Positions 45,434 through 55,117 of a stretch of DNA of 64,000 nucleotides are shown in pieces; the stretch's first letter is position 1, and each line of letters starts with the position of its first letter. The stretch is from Kineothrix sp. MB12-C1. Its GTDB lineage: Bacteria; Bacillota; Clostridia; Lachnospirales; Lachnospiraceae. The position numbers and the translations under genes were made by a program. The DNA is taken from NCBI RefSeq assembly GCF_030863805.1, contig NZ_CP132957.1:3410001-3474000 (forward strand). The letters run 5' to 3'. Under the pieces are notes generated by a model. That model was not told the origin of the DNA and made no database searches. It worked only from the letters and a program-made list of their open reading frames with translations.

Positions 45434-45634
45434 ATGATAATATATAAAGAACTTTATTTTGAAAATAAGAAGACTTATTTAATTTTCAAACAGCTATCGG
45501 AGAACAATAAAAATATCCATTTACATTTAGCGAATGAAAAATTAATCAAAGAATCAGATGTAATGGAGCTATGGAATTTAATTAATAAAGATAAAATTCT
45601 ACTACCTGTATACAATATAAAAATGCTTGATTAG
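45434..45634 (+). CDS. Hypothetical small protein
   Basis: A 66-residue protein (MIIYKELYFENKKTYLIFKQ...) behind AAAGGAG and an A/T-rich promoter region, AT-rich codons like the prophage-like genes. No domain recognised. It lies just before the IS481-type insertion. Confidence 0.5.
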   Translation: MIIYKELYFENKKTYLIFKQLSENNKNIHLHLANEKLIKESDVMELWNLINKDKILLPVYNIKMLD

Positions 45635-45660
45635 AATATTTTCTTATTCTTGTCCATATA

Positions 45661-45686
45661 CTATACCATTAAATATTTTTGGAGGT
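45661..45686 (+). repeat. 26-bp flanking repeat, left copy
   Basis: Identical to 46,757-46,782 on the other side of the IS element. It contains TTTTTGGAGG, a ribosome site that now leads into the IS. Likely the target-site duplication. Confidence 0.85.
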
Positions 45687-46756
45687 TGTAGGATTACAAT
45701 ACATGTGTTACAAAACTAAATAATTAAAAGCGAGAATACCTTTTTGTGTTATATTTAAGTCACCACAACAAAAACCTACACAAAGGAGAGTACTCTCGCA
45801 TGGCTAGTATAACACAGGATATGAGGTATCGTCTATCGCTCATTCATTACGCCGATAAGTATGGCGTCTCCAAGGCTGCTGTCAGATATAAGACCAACAG
45901 ACAGTATATTTACCGTTGGAAACGTCGTTTTGATGGTTCCCTGGAATCCCTTAGGGATCGTTCCAGAAAACCTCACCATCACCCCAACCAGCATACCGAT
46001 GCCGAAAGGAAGCTCATCTCGGATATGCGTAAACGCAATCCAGATGCCGGACTGGTTGTCTTCTGGGTCAAGCTCATGCAGCGGGGATACTCCCGCTCCA
46101 TCCCCGGACTCTATCGCTTCCTGAGAAAACAGGGCATTCTGGCACAAAGACCTCAGAATCCCAAGTATATCCCTAAGCCTTACGAAGCCATGAGCTATCC
46201 CGGACAGCGCATCCAGATCGACGTCAAATTTGTCCCTTCTGTCTGCCTGACAGGTGATGCCAAAGGGAAGCGTTTTTATCAATACACAGCCATCGATGAA
46301 TTCTCCCGATGGCGTTTCGTGGAGGCCTTTGAGGAACACAGTTCTTATTCTTCTTCACAGTTTTTGGAACACCTGATCAAAGCGTTTCCCTTACCCATCG
46401 AGTGTGTGCAGACCGATAATGGACAGGAATTCACCAAGCGGTTCGCTTCCTATGGTGGTTCCGATAAACCGACTCTTTTTCAGGTAAATCTCCAGCAGCA
46501 TGGCATCCGTCATAAGTTGATCCGTCCCTTCACTCCAAGACATAATGGAAAGGTAGAGCGCAGCCACAGAAAAGACAATGAACGCTTTTATGCCACCCAT
46601 CGGTTCTACTCATTGGAGGACTTTGGCAGACAGTTAAAGATCTATAACACAAGGGATTATAACCGCTTTCCCATGAGACCCCTTGGATGGAAATCTCCAG
46701 CAGAGGTATTAAAGAATTATTTACGGTCACTGTAACATATGTTTGACAAACCTACA
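45687..46756 (+). mobile_element. IS481-type insertion sequence
   Basis: A 1070-base element with imperfect 26-bp terminal inverted repeats (left TGTAGGATTACAATACATGT, right end reads TGTAGGTTTGTCAAACATAT on the minus strand). One intact transposase gene. Flanked by a 26-bp direct repeat. Confidence 0.85.
45800..46735 (+). CDS. IS481-family transposase
   Basis: A 311-residue DDE transposase: N-terminal helix-turn-helix (HYADKYGVSKAAVRYKTNRQ), then the integrase core with first Asp in QRIQIDVKFVPS, second in VQTDNGQEFTKRF and Glu in RHNGKVERSHRKDNERF. All three catalytic residues are present, so the element may be active. ATG 45,800 follows AAAGGAGA. Its codons are GC-richer than the surrounding prophage-like DNA, indicating a recent arrival. 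Confidence 0.92.
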   Translation: MASITQDMRYRLSLIHYADKYGVSKAAVRYKTNRQYIYRWKRRFDGSLESLRDRSRKPHHHPNQHTDAERKLISDMRKRNPDAGLVVFWVKLMQRGYSRSIPGLYRFLRKQGILAQRPQNPKYIPKPYEAMSYPGQRIQIDVKFVPSVCLTGDAKGKRFYQYTAIDEFSRWRFVEAFEEHSSYSSSQFLEHLIKAFPLPIECVQTDNGQEFTKRFASYGGSDKPTLFQVNLQQHGIRHKLIRPFTPRHNGKVERSHRKDNERFYATHRFYSLEDFGRQLKIYNTRDYNRFPMRPLGWKSPAEVLKNYLRSL

Positions 46757-46782
46757 CTATACCATTAAATATTTTTGGAGGT
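46757..46782 (+). repeat. 26-bp flanking repeat, right copy
   Basis: Second copy of 45,661-45,686. Its GGAGG still serves as the ribosome site of the gene at 46,788, so the insertion kept that gene's translation signal. Confidence 0.85.
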
Positions 46783-46787
46783 AAAAT

Positions 46788-47030
46788 ATGGCAGGGAGAA
46801 AACCGAAAAAGTCTATTGAAGACAGAATTGTTGAGAAGGAAGATTTGATTTCAAAATTGCAAACCAGAATCAAATCGGAGCAGAACGAGCTAGAAGCCTT
46901 ATACAGTGAGAAGAAAATAAAAGACCTAGAATGTGTTAACGACATAATTGTAACGTCTGGATTAAGTCCAAACGAGGTCACAGAGGCATTAGAATCTTAT
47001 GCTAGAATGAAAGAACAAAGAGTATCGTAA
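46788..47030 (+). CDS. Coiled-coil protein with basic N-terminus
   Basis: An 80-residue protein: basic start (MAGRKPKKS), coiled coil (about 10-50) and C-terminal helix with SGLSPNEVTEALESYARM. Same design as the gene at 7255-7575 (basic tip, coil, short helix). Its ribosome site is the duplicated IS target. Function unknown, possibly a small DNA-associated protein of mobile elements. Confidence 0.65.
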   Translation: MAGRKPKKSIEDRIVEKEDLISKLQTRIKSEQNELEALYSEKKIKDLECVNDIIVTSGLSPNEVTEALESYARMKEQRVS

Positions 47031-47033
47031 AAA

Positions 47034-47069
47034 ATAGCCAGAAAGGATTATTAAGTCCTATCTGGCTAT
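47034..47069. terminator. Convergent hairpin
   Basis: ATAGCCAGA/TCTGGCTAT stem between converging genes. AAAAAA precedes it on the plus strand, giving a T-run for leftward transcripts of the lysis module. Confidence 0.75.
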
Positions 47070-47076
47070 AATTATT

Positions 47077-47343
47077 TCAAGGTTCTATTTCTTCAGTTTC
47101 ATTATCATTTGGTAGTGAAAATAACACATCTACTTCATATGTTTTATCTGCAACAACGCTAAAGTCATTAATAGAACGCGTCAGTAATAATTCTCTCACT
47201 CTATCTCTTAGAGTATCTTCATTTTCAAATTCTTCTACCACTTCCATAGTATTATTTGTTTCCGTATTTATTACTAATTTTGTAGAATATTCATATAAAC
47301 TTTTTACCCCACGTTCAGAACGTTTCAAAAGAATTTTATACAT
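47077..47343 (-). CDS. Small phage protein next to holin region
   Basis: An 88-residue acidic protein (MYKILLKRSERGVKSLYEYS... ending NDNETEEIEP). No domain recognised. Its position directly downstream of the XhlA-like gene, at the end of the leftward lysis module, suggests a minor phage protein. An upstream GTG would add six residues. Confidence 0.5.
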   Translation of the reverse strand: MYKILLKRSERGVKSLYEYSTKLVINTETNNTMEVVEEFENEDTLRDRVRELLLTRSINDFSVVADKTYEVDVLFSLPNDNETEEIEP

Positions 47344-47354
47344 ATCAGCACCCC

Positions 47355-47714
47355 CTACCACTTCATGTTAGGAAGTATTTGTGTTAGTAAATATGCAGTA
47401 ACCCCTCCAATGAGTATCCAAGACACCTTATCTTTAATAACATCAACTTTCTTGTATGTATCATTAGCAGGTTTGTTTTCGAGTATATTAACTTTTTCTT
47501 TTACACCGCCAATATCTTTTTTTACATCTGTTATATCTGTTTTCATTAATCCCATGGTCTGTGTCATGAGTTGAATATTTGTATTAATGTCGTATATTGC
47601 TTTTTGTTCAGACCTTATATCTGAAATGTCATTTTTCAGCTCATCTATTTGATGCGTGTTTGATTTACATCTAGCATCTAGCTCGGCTATCTTTACTTTA
47701 TCATCATCTGCCAT
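47355..47714 (-). CDS. XhlA-like holin-associated protein
   Basis: A 119-residue protein with a long coiled coil (about 1-90, KSNTHQIDELKNDISDIRSE) and one C-terminal helix (SWILIGGVTAYLLTQILP). This is the layout of haemolysin XhlA proteins that work with holin and lysin in prophage lysis. ATG 47,714 follows GGAGG. It is immediately downstream of the endolysin. Confidence 0.75.
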   Translation of the reverse strand: MADDDKVKIAELDARCKSNTHQIDELKNDISDIRSEQKAIYDINTNIQLMTQTMGLMKTDITDVKKDIGGVKEKVNILENKPANDTYKKVDVIKDKVSWILIGGVTAYLLTQILPNMKW

Positions 47715-47731
47715 AGCATCCTCCAATCCAT

Positions 47732-49315
47732 TTATAATATCCTTATGTATTTCTTTGATACCCAACCAATCGTACCGTCATTCAGCTTTGCGTTATACCA
47801 CCCGTTTTCTTCCTTTAAAAGCATCATTTCGTCCGCTGGCTTCATAGTTTTAATCACAGTAGCACCGGGATCTGGCGATGTTCTAAAGTTCAATCCACCA
47901 CAGTTATAAACTTGTCCTGTTACGGTACTAACATAACTACCAGAAATGTACCCCCTATCAGTACGATACCAACCATTCGATGTTTTCGCTGTTAGTTGAA
48001 CAATAGAAGCTTTAGTGTAATAACCTAAGCTTGAAGATGTTGTATTTGGTTGTGAACGAATAGTTAAATTGGATGAAGTAGTGGTGATTTTACCAAGAAG
48101 TGTAATAGAGGTTTCTGTAAAGGAGCTAGATGTGGAAGAGTTTGTGTTTGGAATATCACTGTTTGTATTGGAGCTTGAAACGTTGTAGAGTATATTGATA
48201 TCTACATTTCCAATGATTCCGGGAACCTGTCCGCTAGAAGTATATTGCCAGGCATAGATTTCTCTTGCAATAGTATTTTTGGGATTATACTGCTCATTGG
48301 GATTAATCGACAGATCCATTTTATTATAGCTGTTGTAATACCTGGCAATCCACCAATCATTACATTTAATTTGACTTATATATAATATATGAAGTGTAAA
48401 AACTCATTCCCGTATATACTCCGAAATCGTATCCGGCAGACTCAATTACCTCCTGATAAGCGTTGATGATGTCTTTTAAGGTAGCGCCAAGCCCTTGTTG
48501 ACACTTATCCTCTACATCTAACCATACTTTTATTTTTCTGCCATTTAATACGGCCAGGACTTTCTGAGCATCTATTTTTGCTTTTGCAGCAGTAGTCGCA
48601 TAGCTATAATTGTAAACACCAATAACGTCAATATTAGTTTCTTTACAGCCCAGATAATATTCTTCGAATTTTTTATCAGGAGTTAAGTTAAGTCTTTGCG
48701 AATAATTTTTAAGATAGCCTTGTTCATGCCTGCTGATTTGACTTTTTTCCAATCGACATTTCCCTGGTATGAGCTGACATCGATACATTTGGAGGTAGGA
48801 GCAGTTAAAGAGGAAGAAGTATTAGAAATACCAGTAGAAGAGTAGTCGATCCATGTGGGAATACCGTACCATTTCCATCCATTTCCATCCAATGTAGCCT
48901 TCACACAATTGTCTTTACTGGATTTCATTTCGATGACATGTCCATTTCCACAATAAAATCCCACATGATTAATTGCAGAAGTTGAAGAACCTTTGAATAC
49001 CAGACATGCTTTATTGCGCGGTAAAGATGAGATAATCCCTTTCTCATAGCATTTGCTGTAATAATTTTGTGCCGTTGTATCAAAGCCGCTTACCGGGAAC
49101 AAGGCCCCGGAACAATCAGCACCGATTCTCCCGAGACCTTCCTTTAATTTATTATCGTAATAGGTTTTATTGTATGTAGAATTACCGTAGGTTTTGTAAA
49201 GCTTATCGCAAAGTGAGGGGGTGATGATTTCAGCGTTTGCACCCCATAGGTAGATTGCTTTATTTTTATATAGTGATTCAAAATAGGCAAGTATTTCTGT
49301 GACTGATTTAGACAT
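47732..49315 (-). pseudogene. Endolysin with NlpC/P60, GH25 and SH3 domains, frameshifted
   Basis: Three minus-strand frames make one protein of about 525 residues. First piece (49,315-48,690): NlpC/P60-type peptidase with Cys in GADCSGALFPVSG and His in NHVGFYCGNGHV, then the start of a glycosyl hydrolase 25 domain (CIDVSSYQGNVDWKKVKSAG). The frame breaks at 48,683-48,692 by a TTAAC duplication. The second piece continues GH25 (DVIGVYNYSYATTAAKAKID, later KVWLDVEDK) to a TA-rich slip near 48,380, after which WWIARYYNSYNK resumes. The last piece has two SH3 domains. It would have cut peptidoglycan at cell lysis. Confidence 0.85.
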
Positions 49316-49377
49316 ACATATTTCCTTTCAAAAAGTTTGTAAGAGTTTGAATTCCTAGCTATATTTAGCTATAGAAA

Positions 49378-49425
49378 AACCGACCTCCAATCGTTAGCTT
49401 TTAGTCTAACTTTTGGGTGCCGGTT
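49378..49425 (-). terminator. Terminator of the O-acylation pair
   Basis: On the minus strand AACCGGCACCC...GGAGGTCGGTT with an inner GTTAG/CTAAC pairing, followed by TTTTT. It separates the AlgJ-like gene from the endolysin, so the pair is its own unit. Confidence 0.65.
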
Positions 49426-49463
49426 TATGTGTAAACGGTTTTATTTAATAATCGCTGTCATTT

Positions 49464-50531
49464 TTATTCAAATAAGCTATCATAATTATAATTACTGTAA
49501 AACTCCGTAATATCAGACAGATAATTTAAATAATTATCTTTTGTTAATTCATATTTTCCGTTCTGCAACCAAGAAAGAATTTTACTATTAACTTCTTCTT
49601 TATAGTGTATCTCATCAATATAATTATTCATATTGCACGTGAGTTCATAATTATTAGAGAATGAAAATAAGCGTACATTATTATATTTTAATAGTTCCTC
49701 AATCACATACTTTTCCATACTTATTCTACGTTCTAAAACGGATACGCCATACTGATTAATGCTATCCCACCAACATATACTGTACGGTGGAATAAAAATA
49801 TAAAAGGTAATATCTGGGTTTGCTTCAATTGTAGAGAAAACATTTTCGCCCATATTCTGCTTTAGCAGGCGAAAAAATTCATCCGTTTCAGATTGCTCAA
49901 TTATTTTTTCTTCTTTAGGAGGTCGAGTATAACGCTGTAAAGCATCTCCTTCATTATCATCAGAGGTATAAATTACTGTCATATTTTTTTTATTCGACGT
50001 ATCGTCTTTTAAGCTTAATGTCCTACATACCACAGATATTACATCATTTATTAAGATATCCTTATTAAAAATGTAATTTACATCGTTCCAAAGTACATTG
50101 TCATATAAATAATCGGGGTATTCCGAGTATCCTGTATAGTTTGTATCTGTTACGAACCATATGGGATCTACTCCGCGAATTACAAAACTCAGTTCATTAT
50201 TATAAGCTATCGCTTTTTGTAGTGCTAGATTGATGCGTTTAAATCCTTCCCCCAAATAAGTAATTCTTACAAATTCTTTACCAAATAACTTACCGGCTTC
50301 TTCTGCATTAAAACCAAAAGTTGTAGAAGTCCCAATAATCATAGCATTATAATCAAAGTTTTTTATAACTCCATCATTCTGGTACATGGTATTGTTTAAT
50401 TCATGTGACAGTCCCCTTATGGGTGCATGATAATGAAAATAGGGGTCTACTACAAACACCAGTACTCCAATCCCTATCATTATAAATAAGTATGTAAATA
50501 AAACAGCAATACACCATTTCTTTGCCTTCAT
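49464..50531 (-). CDS. AlgJ/DltD-like membrane-anchored partner protein
   Basis: A 355-residue protein with one N-terminal helix (WCIAVLFTYLFIMIGIGVLV) and a large extracellular part. MIIGTSTTFGF near residue 75 corresponds to the nucleophile block of SGNH/AlgX-J-like acyl transferases, and CNMNNYIDEIHYKEEVN near the end carries the matching Asp and His. It would pass the acyl group from the MBOAT partner to a wall polymer. ATG 50,531 follows AAGGAGG. The MBOAT gene is directly upstream. Confidence 0.7.
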   Translation of the reverse strand: MKAKKWCIAVLFTYLFIMIGIGVLVFVVDPYFHYHAPIRGLSHELNNTMYQNDGVIKNFDYNAMIIGTSTTFGFNAEEAGKLFGKEFVRITYLGEGFKRINLALQKAIAYNNELSFVIRGVDPIWFVTDTNYTGYSEYPDYLYDNVLWNDVNYIFNKDILINDVISVVCRTLSLKDDTSNKKNMTVIYTSDDNEGDALQRYTRPPKEEKIIEQSETDEFFRLLKQNMGENVFSTIEANPDITFYIFIPPYSICWWDSINQYGVSVLERRISMEKYVIEELLKYNNVRLFSFSNNYELTCNMNNYIDEIHYKEEVNSKILSWLQNGKYELTKDNYLNYLSDITEFYSNYNYDSLFE

Positions 50532-50541
50532 AATAACCTCC

Positions 50542-51990
50542 TTAGAAACGAGAATATACAAATGTACTTATACCAGAAAAAGAAAGTATACTTATTAGTG
50601 CCACAACAATTGTCCAAAGTATCGAAACCGTTGAATACTTTAACATAGTAGCTTTTTCCATCACATTTTTACATCTAAATATTATAATAAATACTGCTAC
50701 AAAAGCTAGAATTGCCCATATCCAATATGGTACTTCTATATTAATTAGGTTTTCAAACAAAACTGGCTGGAAATAACCACACATTGTTTCATTCAAACGA
50801 CCCCATTGATTTTGCAAAATTGCTCTTATCATTTGCTTAAAGATATTGAATGATTCTGAACGAAACAGTATCCATGTGAAATTTACAAACAACAATGTTG
50901 CTAATTTATTGATAATTTTAGGCACCTTATTGATAAAACTTGTAAAGCGTTTAGTAAATATCATGAAACAACCATGCAGGATTCCCCATATAATGAATGT
51001 CCAACTAGCTCCATGCCACAGTCCACTACATAAAAAAACAATGAAAATATTAAGATATGTTCGTAAACTCCCTTTACGATTTCCTCCGATAGGGATATAG
51101 AGATATTTGGTCAAAAATCTGGTCAAGGTTATGTGCCATCTATCCCAAAAATCCAATATAGTATTTGCTTTATAAGGAGAATTAAAATTGACAGGTAAAT
51201 CAATCTGCAACATTCTGCTAATTCCTATCGCCATATCACTATAGCCACTAAAATCAAAGTAAATTTGTATGCTGTATGCGATACTAATAAATAAAGCACT
51301 TGGAGTATTTAACTCCCCTATATTAGAATATCCCCAATTTACCGATTTAGCAAACATATCAGCGATAATGACCTTTTTCCCAAGCCCCATAACGAACAAG
51401 TATAGTCCTGATGCAAAAAAATCCCAATTCATTTTTCTTTTATTTTCAGATAGTTGAGAAAAAAAATCATTGTGTAGTATAATTGGGCCCGAAATAACAC
51501 GAGGGAAATAAGAGATAAAAAGGGTATAGTCTAATAAATTATAGTCTGGCACTTCTTTATGATAGGTATCAACAAGAAAAGCAATTTGCTGAAAAGTTAT
51601 AAAGCTAATTCCCAAAGGTAGCAAAATACTTCGAAATGATAATCTTGTTTCAAACATCATATTTACATTGTCTATAAAAAAGTTGTAATATTTAAAATAT
51701 AAAAGCATTCCGATATTTGAAACAATTCCAATTACTAGAAATATCGGTGTTAATCTTATTAAATTTTTACTGTAACATGTCTTTATGCTTTTATAAAAAA
51801 GATAATTAACTAAAATACTAAGAAATAATAAAACAAGTGATAGTGGGTTCTTATATCCATAAAAAAAGAGTGAGGTAACAATCAAATAAAAAGTTACCAT
51901 TTGATATTTTTTTAAATAAATAAAAAAATAATATCCTATAATTACTATTGGAAAAAATAATAAAACAAAAATATATGAATTGAATATCAT
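50542..51990 (-). CDS. MBOAT-family O-acyltransferase
   Basis: A 482-residue multi-pass protein of the AlgI/PatA/DltB family: ILLPLGISFITFQQIAFLVD, the conserved SGPIILHNDF-like block, DFSGYSDMAIGISRM, WDRWHITLTRFLTKYLYIPI and catalytic His in SGLWHGASWTFIIWG. It would carry acyl groups across the membrane for O-acylation of surface polymers by the AlgJ-like protein. ATG 51,990 follows AAGGA. Very AT-rich and located in phage late-gene orientation. Confidence 0.92.
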   Translation of the reverse strand: MIFNSYIFVLLFFPIVIIGYYFFIYLKKYQMVTFYLIVTSLFFYGYKNPLSLVLLFLSILVNYLFYKSIKTCYSKNLIRLTPIFLVIGIVSNIGMLLYFKYYNFFIDNVNMMFETRLSFRSILLPLGISFITFQQIAFLVDTYHKEVPDYNLLDYTLFISYFPRVISGPIILHNDFFSQLSENKRKMNWDFFASGLYLFVMGLGKKVIIADMFAKSVNWGYSNIGELNTPSALFISIAYSIQIYFDFSGYSDMAIGISRMLQIDLPVNFNSPYKANTILDFWDRWHITLTRFLTKYLYIPIGGNRKGSLRTYLNIFIVFLCSGLWHGASWTFIIWGILHGCFMIFTKRFTSFINKVPKIINKLATLLFVNFTWILFRSESFNIFKQMIRAILQNQWGRLNETMCGYFQPVLFENLINIEVPYWIWAILAFVAVFIIIFRCKNVMEKATMLKYSTVSILWTIVVALISILSFSGISTFVYSRF

Positions 51991-52080
51991 AATTTTTCCT
52001 TCTTTCAAGTTTTGTTAATATTATACACTAAAATTATAAGATATAAAACTCACATTTTTAAAGTTGATTTTTTACTTTTT

Positions 52081-52510
52081 TTATATACGATATAAGGCAA
52101 TTCTATATGCTTTAGCAGTGCTGCCGAGAATAATATATAACTTTCCTGTTGAAGGAACATATCTTGCAAAGGTATCGCGCCACTGATATTCTGTACCACT
52201 AGGCATCCAAACTTCAATATCTCTAATGCCATTAAAATCTGTAATTTTAACAGAGTTATAGTTAAATTCATTTATATTAAATTGGTCTTCTTTGGAAATC
52301 CATGTATTATATGATAAAATTTGTGAACTGTTTAACATTGAAATTTCAACGATTAAATTTTCTCCCAATTTTAACGACTGATAGTTTGGTAATCTAGTCA
52401 AATCAAATTCTGATACATGTCCATAATAATTAGTACCGTTTTCGTTTACTCCAATATTTTTATATCTAGTTAATCTGCCGCAGTAAGACCATCTACGGTA
52501 TAACCGCCTC
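52081..52510 (-). pseudogene. 3' remnant of a phage tail-region protein
   Basis: The frame encodes NIGVNENGTNYYGHVSEF to GKLYIILGSTAKAYRIALYR. It resembles the beta-rich C-terminal end of a phage tail or baseplate protein but I do not recognise the family. Upstream, another frame reads ECVLLEGYRGGYTVDGLTAA and stops, so the 5' part is missing or frameshifted. It sits before the lysis module in late-gene direction. Confidence 0.45.
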
Positions 52511-52554
52511 TGTATCCTTCCAGTAGCACACACTCTGTCCTGCAAACATCCCAA

Positions 52555-52650
52555 GGTTCACTAGGTAATTTTCTTTTCTATATAATCCCCTTCTTCTCAG
52601 ATAAAACCAAGATTTCCTAGTCTTTTCTATCATTTACCAACCACATCATA
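52555..52650. other. Deletion junction between late and replication modules
   Basis: Leftward tail-region sequence and rightward polymerase sequence both lose their 5' ends here. No start, promoter or attachment-like repeat seen. Confidence 0.5.
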
Positions 52651-52651
52651 A

Positions 52652-55117
52652 AGTTATATAACGATTCCCTTTTACGAAGCTCACAAAAAAGCTATTTATG
52701 TTGGATATAACAGTAGGTATTATGATCAGTTTATTTTTAAAGGTTTGTTAGATGGGATGAATCCATCATATATAAATGACCAATTAATATTATATGACAA
52801 AAAAGGTTTTCAAGTCGTTACTAATTCAAAACAATACCATTTGAATAATTATGATGTAATACTAAAAGATAAATCATTAAAGCAGTTAGAAGCTTTTATG
52901 GGAGATGTAATTAAAGAAACAGAAGTACCATTTGATATAGAAAGACTACTTGCCGAAGAGGAAGAAAAAGAAATTATCTCTTATAACATTCATGACGTAA
53001 GAGAAACTTTAAAGGTTTTAGATGCTACGATGGGTGATTTTGAAGCTCAGTTGGATATGATTTCAATGTTTGATTTAGATATGGAGATGTTTAATAAAAC
53101 TAAAGCACAGTTAGCATCAACAATTCTTGGAGCAGTGCAACAGCATACATTAGATGATGAGTTTGACATTACAATACCGGCTAATTTGAGAATGCCTGAA
53201 AAGTACCAATATATAGTTGATTGGTATAAAAAACCTGAGAATAAGAGTTATAAACTACCTTTAAAAACTGACGTGAATAGTAATAGCACACGACAGTTAG
53301 TAACAACAGTTGGTGGAGTCCCTTGTGTGTACGGATATGGTGGACTTCATGGTAGTAAAGATAATGAAATATTTGAAGGAATTTTAGTTGCAGCCGACGT
53401 TGCGAGTCTGTATCCCTCATTAATGATAAACGAAGGCTTTGCTAGTAGAAAATTAAAGAATTCAAAAGACTTTGAAAATATGAGAGATAGGCGTTTAGAA
53501 CTGAAGAAGATTAAAGATAAGCGTCAACAACCTTTAAAAATCGTTATAAATAGTGCTTATGGAATACTTAAAGATAGAAATTCGGCTTGTTTTGATCCAG
53601 TTCAAAGTAACAACGTGTGTATTGCTGGACAATTATATCTGACAGAGTTAGCTGCAAAACTTGAAGACATATGTGAACTTTTACAGTTGAATACTGATGG
53701 TATTTATCTAAGAGTAAAAGAATTAGCAGACGTTGATAAAGTCAAAGCAATTGCAAAAGAGTGGGAAATTAGAACAAATCTTGAATTAGAATTTGATGTA
53801 TATGAACACGGACGCTTAGTACAGAAAGATGTAAACAATTATCTCCTAATTGATTTAGATTCAGGACATTATAAGTGCAAAGGAGCATATGTAAAAAAAT
53901 TATCAACAATAGATTATGACTTACCAATTTTGAATAAAGCATTAGTAAATTATTTCGTTCATGATATTCCAGTGGAGAATACTATTAATGAAGCAAAAGA
54001 ACTAATTGAGTTTCAAAAAGTAATCAAGTTGACCACATTATTTAAAGGTGTTGTGTATGGAACTGGTAAAAACGTAAAGGTTGATGGAAAAGACAAAACG
54101 ATTGTAGAAGATGGTATTCCTTTGAAAGAGAAGGTGCATAGAGTATTCGCATCAACCAGGCCTGAGGATAAAGGTATTTATAAAATTAAAGTTGAAAAGG
54201 GACAACAGAGTTATGAAAAAATTGCTTTAACACCTGATAGATGTTTTATAAATAACGATGATATTAATGGTGTGTTAGTTCCGGAATACTTAGATAGACA
54301 ATATTATATTGATGCGGCTAATGAAAGAATCAAGCAATTTACAGAAAAAACAGAAGAAAAAGTGGATGAAACTCCAAATATACTGTTTGATTGTATGTGT
54401 AAAAGTGAAACGTTCTACGATTTCCTAGAGAAATGCCAAGAAAATCATATTACAAATAAGGTATTGGAGGGATATTTAATTGCAGATTGTTGTAGTAATT
54501 ACGGCAAAACAAATAAATTATTGACATTCAGAGATTACTTCAATCAGTTGTATGGGAAAAATAAAATGACTGTATCAACATTGGACAAAAAGATTACAAA
54601 TGAAAAAGTAAAAAGCATTGTAATTAATAACAGTGTTCTATCTAAGACTGGTAAAACTTATGGTGAACTGGATAGTAAAAAATCCTTACAAGAGATTTTT
54701 GATTATCTTGAAAATGATGATATAGAACCATATAAAATAATGGAAATGCAAGTTTCTAAATTCAATACTGTCAGATACAAAAATGAAGAATTAAATGATA
54801 ATAGATGGTTTGTATTAAACACGAGAGATATTATATCACCAAATATTATTATATATAATATGAAAACTGGTGAAACAAGATATTCAAAGGTTAATAAACA
54901 TGTCTATAAAATTCTTCCATTACAAGATGGAGATATTATTGATGTAATAAGAACAGAAAAGGAATTCGGTAAAAAGATTATTGGTAAGAATGATGATGGT
55001 ATTAACATCGTAGCTGCTGATATTAATAACGAATATGATGTAATTACTCAGTATGATCTCGTGTATAGAAACTATGGAAAAGGAAAATCGCTTCTAACTG
55101 ATTGTGAGGTGTGTTAG
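52652..55117 (+). pseudogene. Family B DNA polymerase lacking its N-terminus
   Basis: An open frame from 52,652 encodes about 821 residues. Exonuclease motif II is visible (VGYNSRYYDQFIF) and motif III (YNIHDVRET), but the first acidic motif and everything before it are missing. Polymerase motif A is VAADVASLYPSLMIN, motif B KIVINSAYGILKDRN, and motif C reads LLQLNTDGIYL, with Asn where DTD enzymes have the first Asp. A TTG at 52,745 gives the longest start-bearing frame but lies inside the exonuclease domain. Proofreading is surely lost; synthesis may be too. Confidence 0.8.

Noticed and set aside
47656-47847. 63-residue plus-strand frame in the lysis module
   Set aside because: Antisense to the XhlA-like and endolysin genes; all module genes run leftward.
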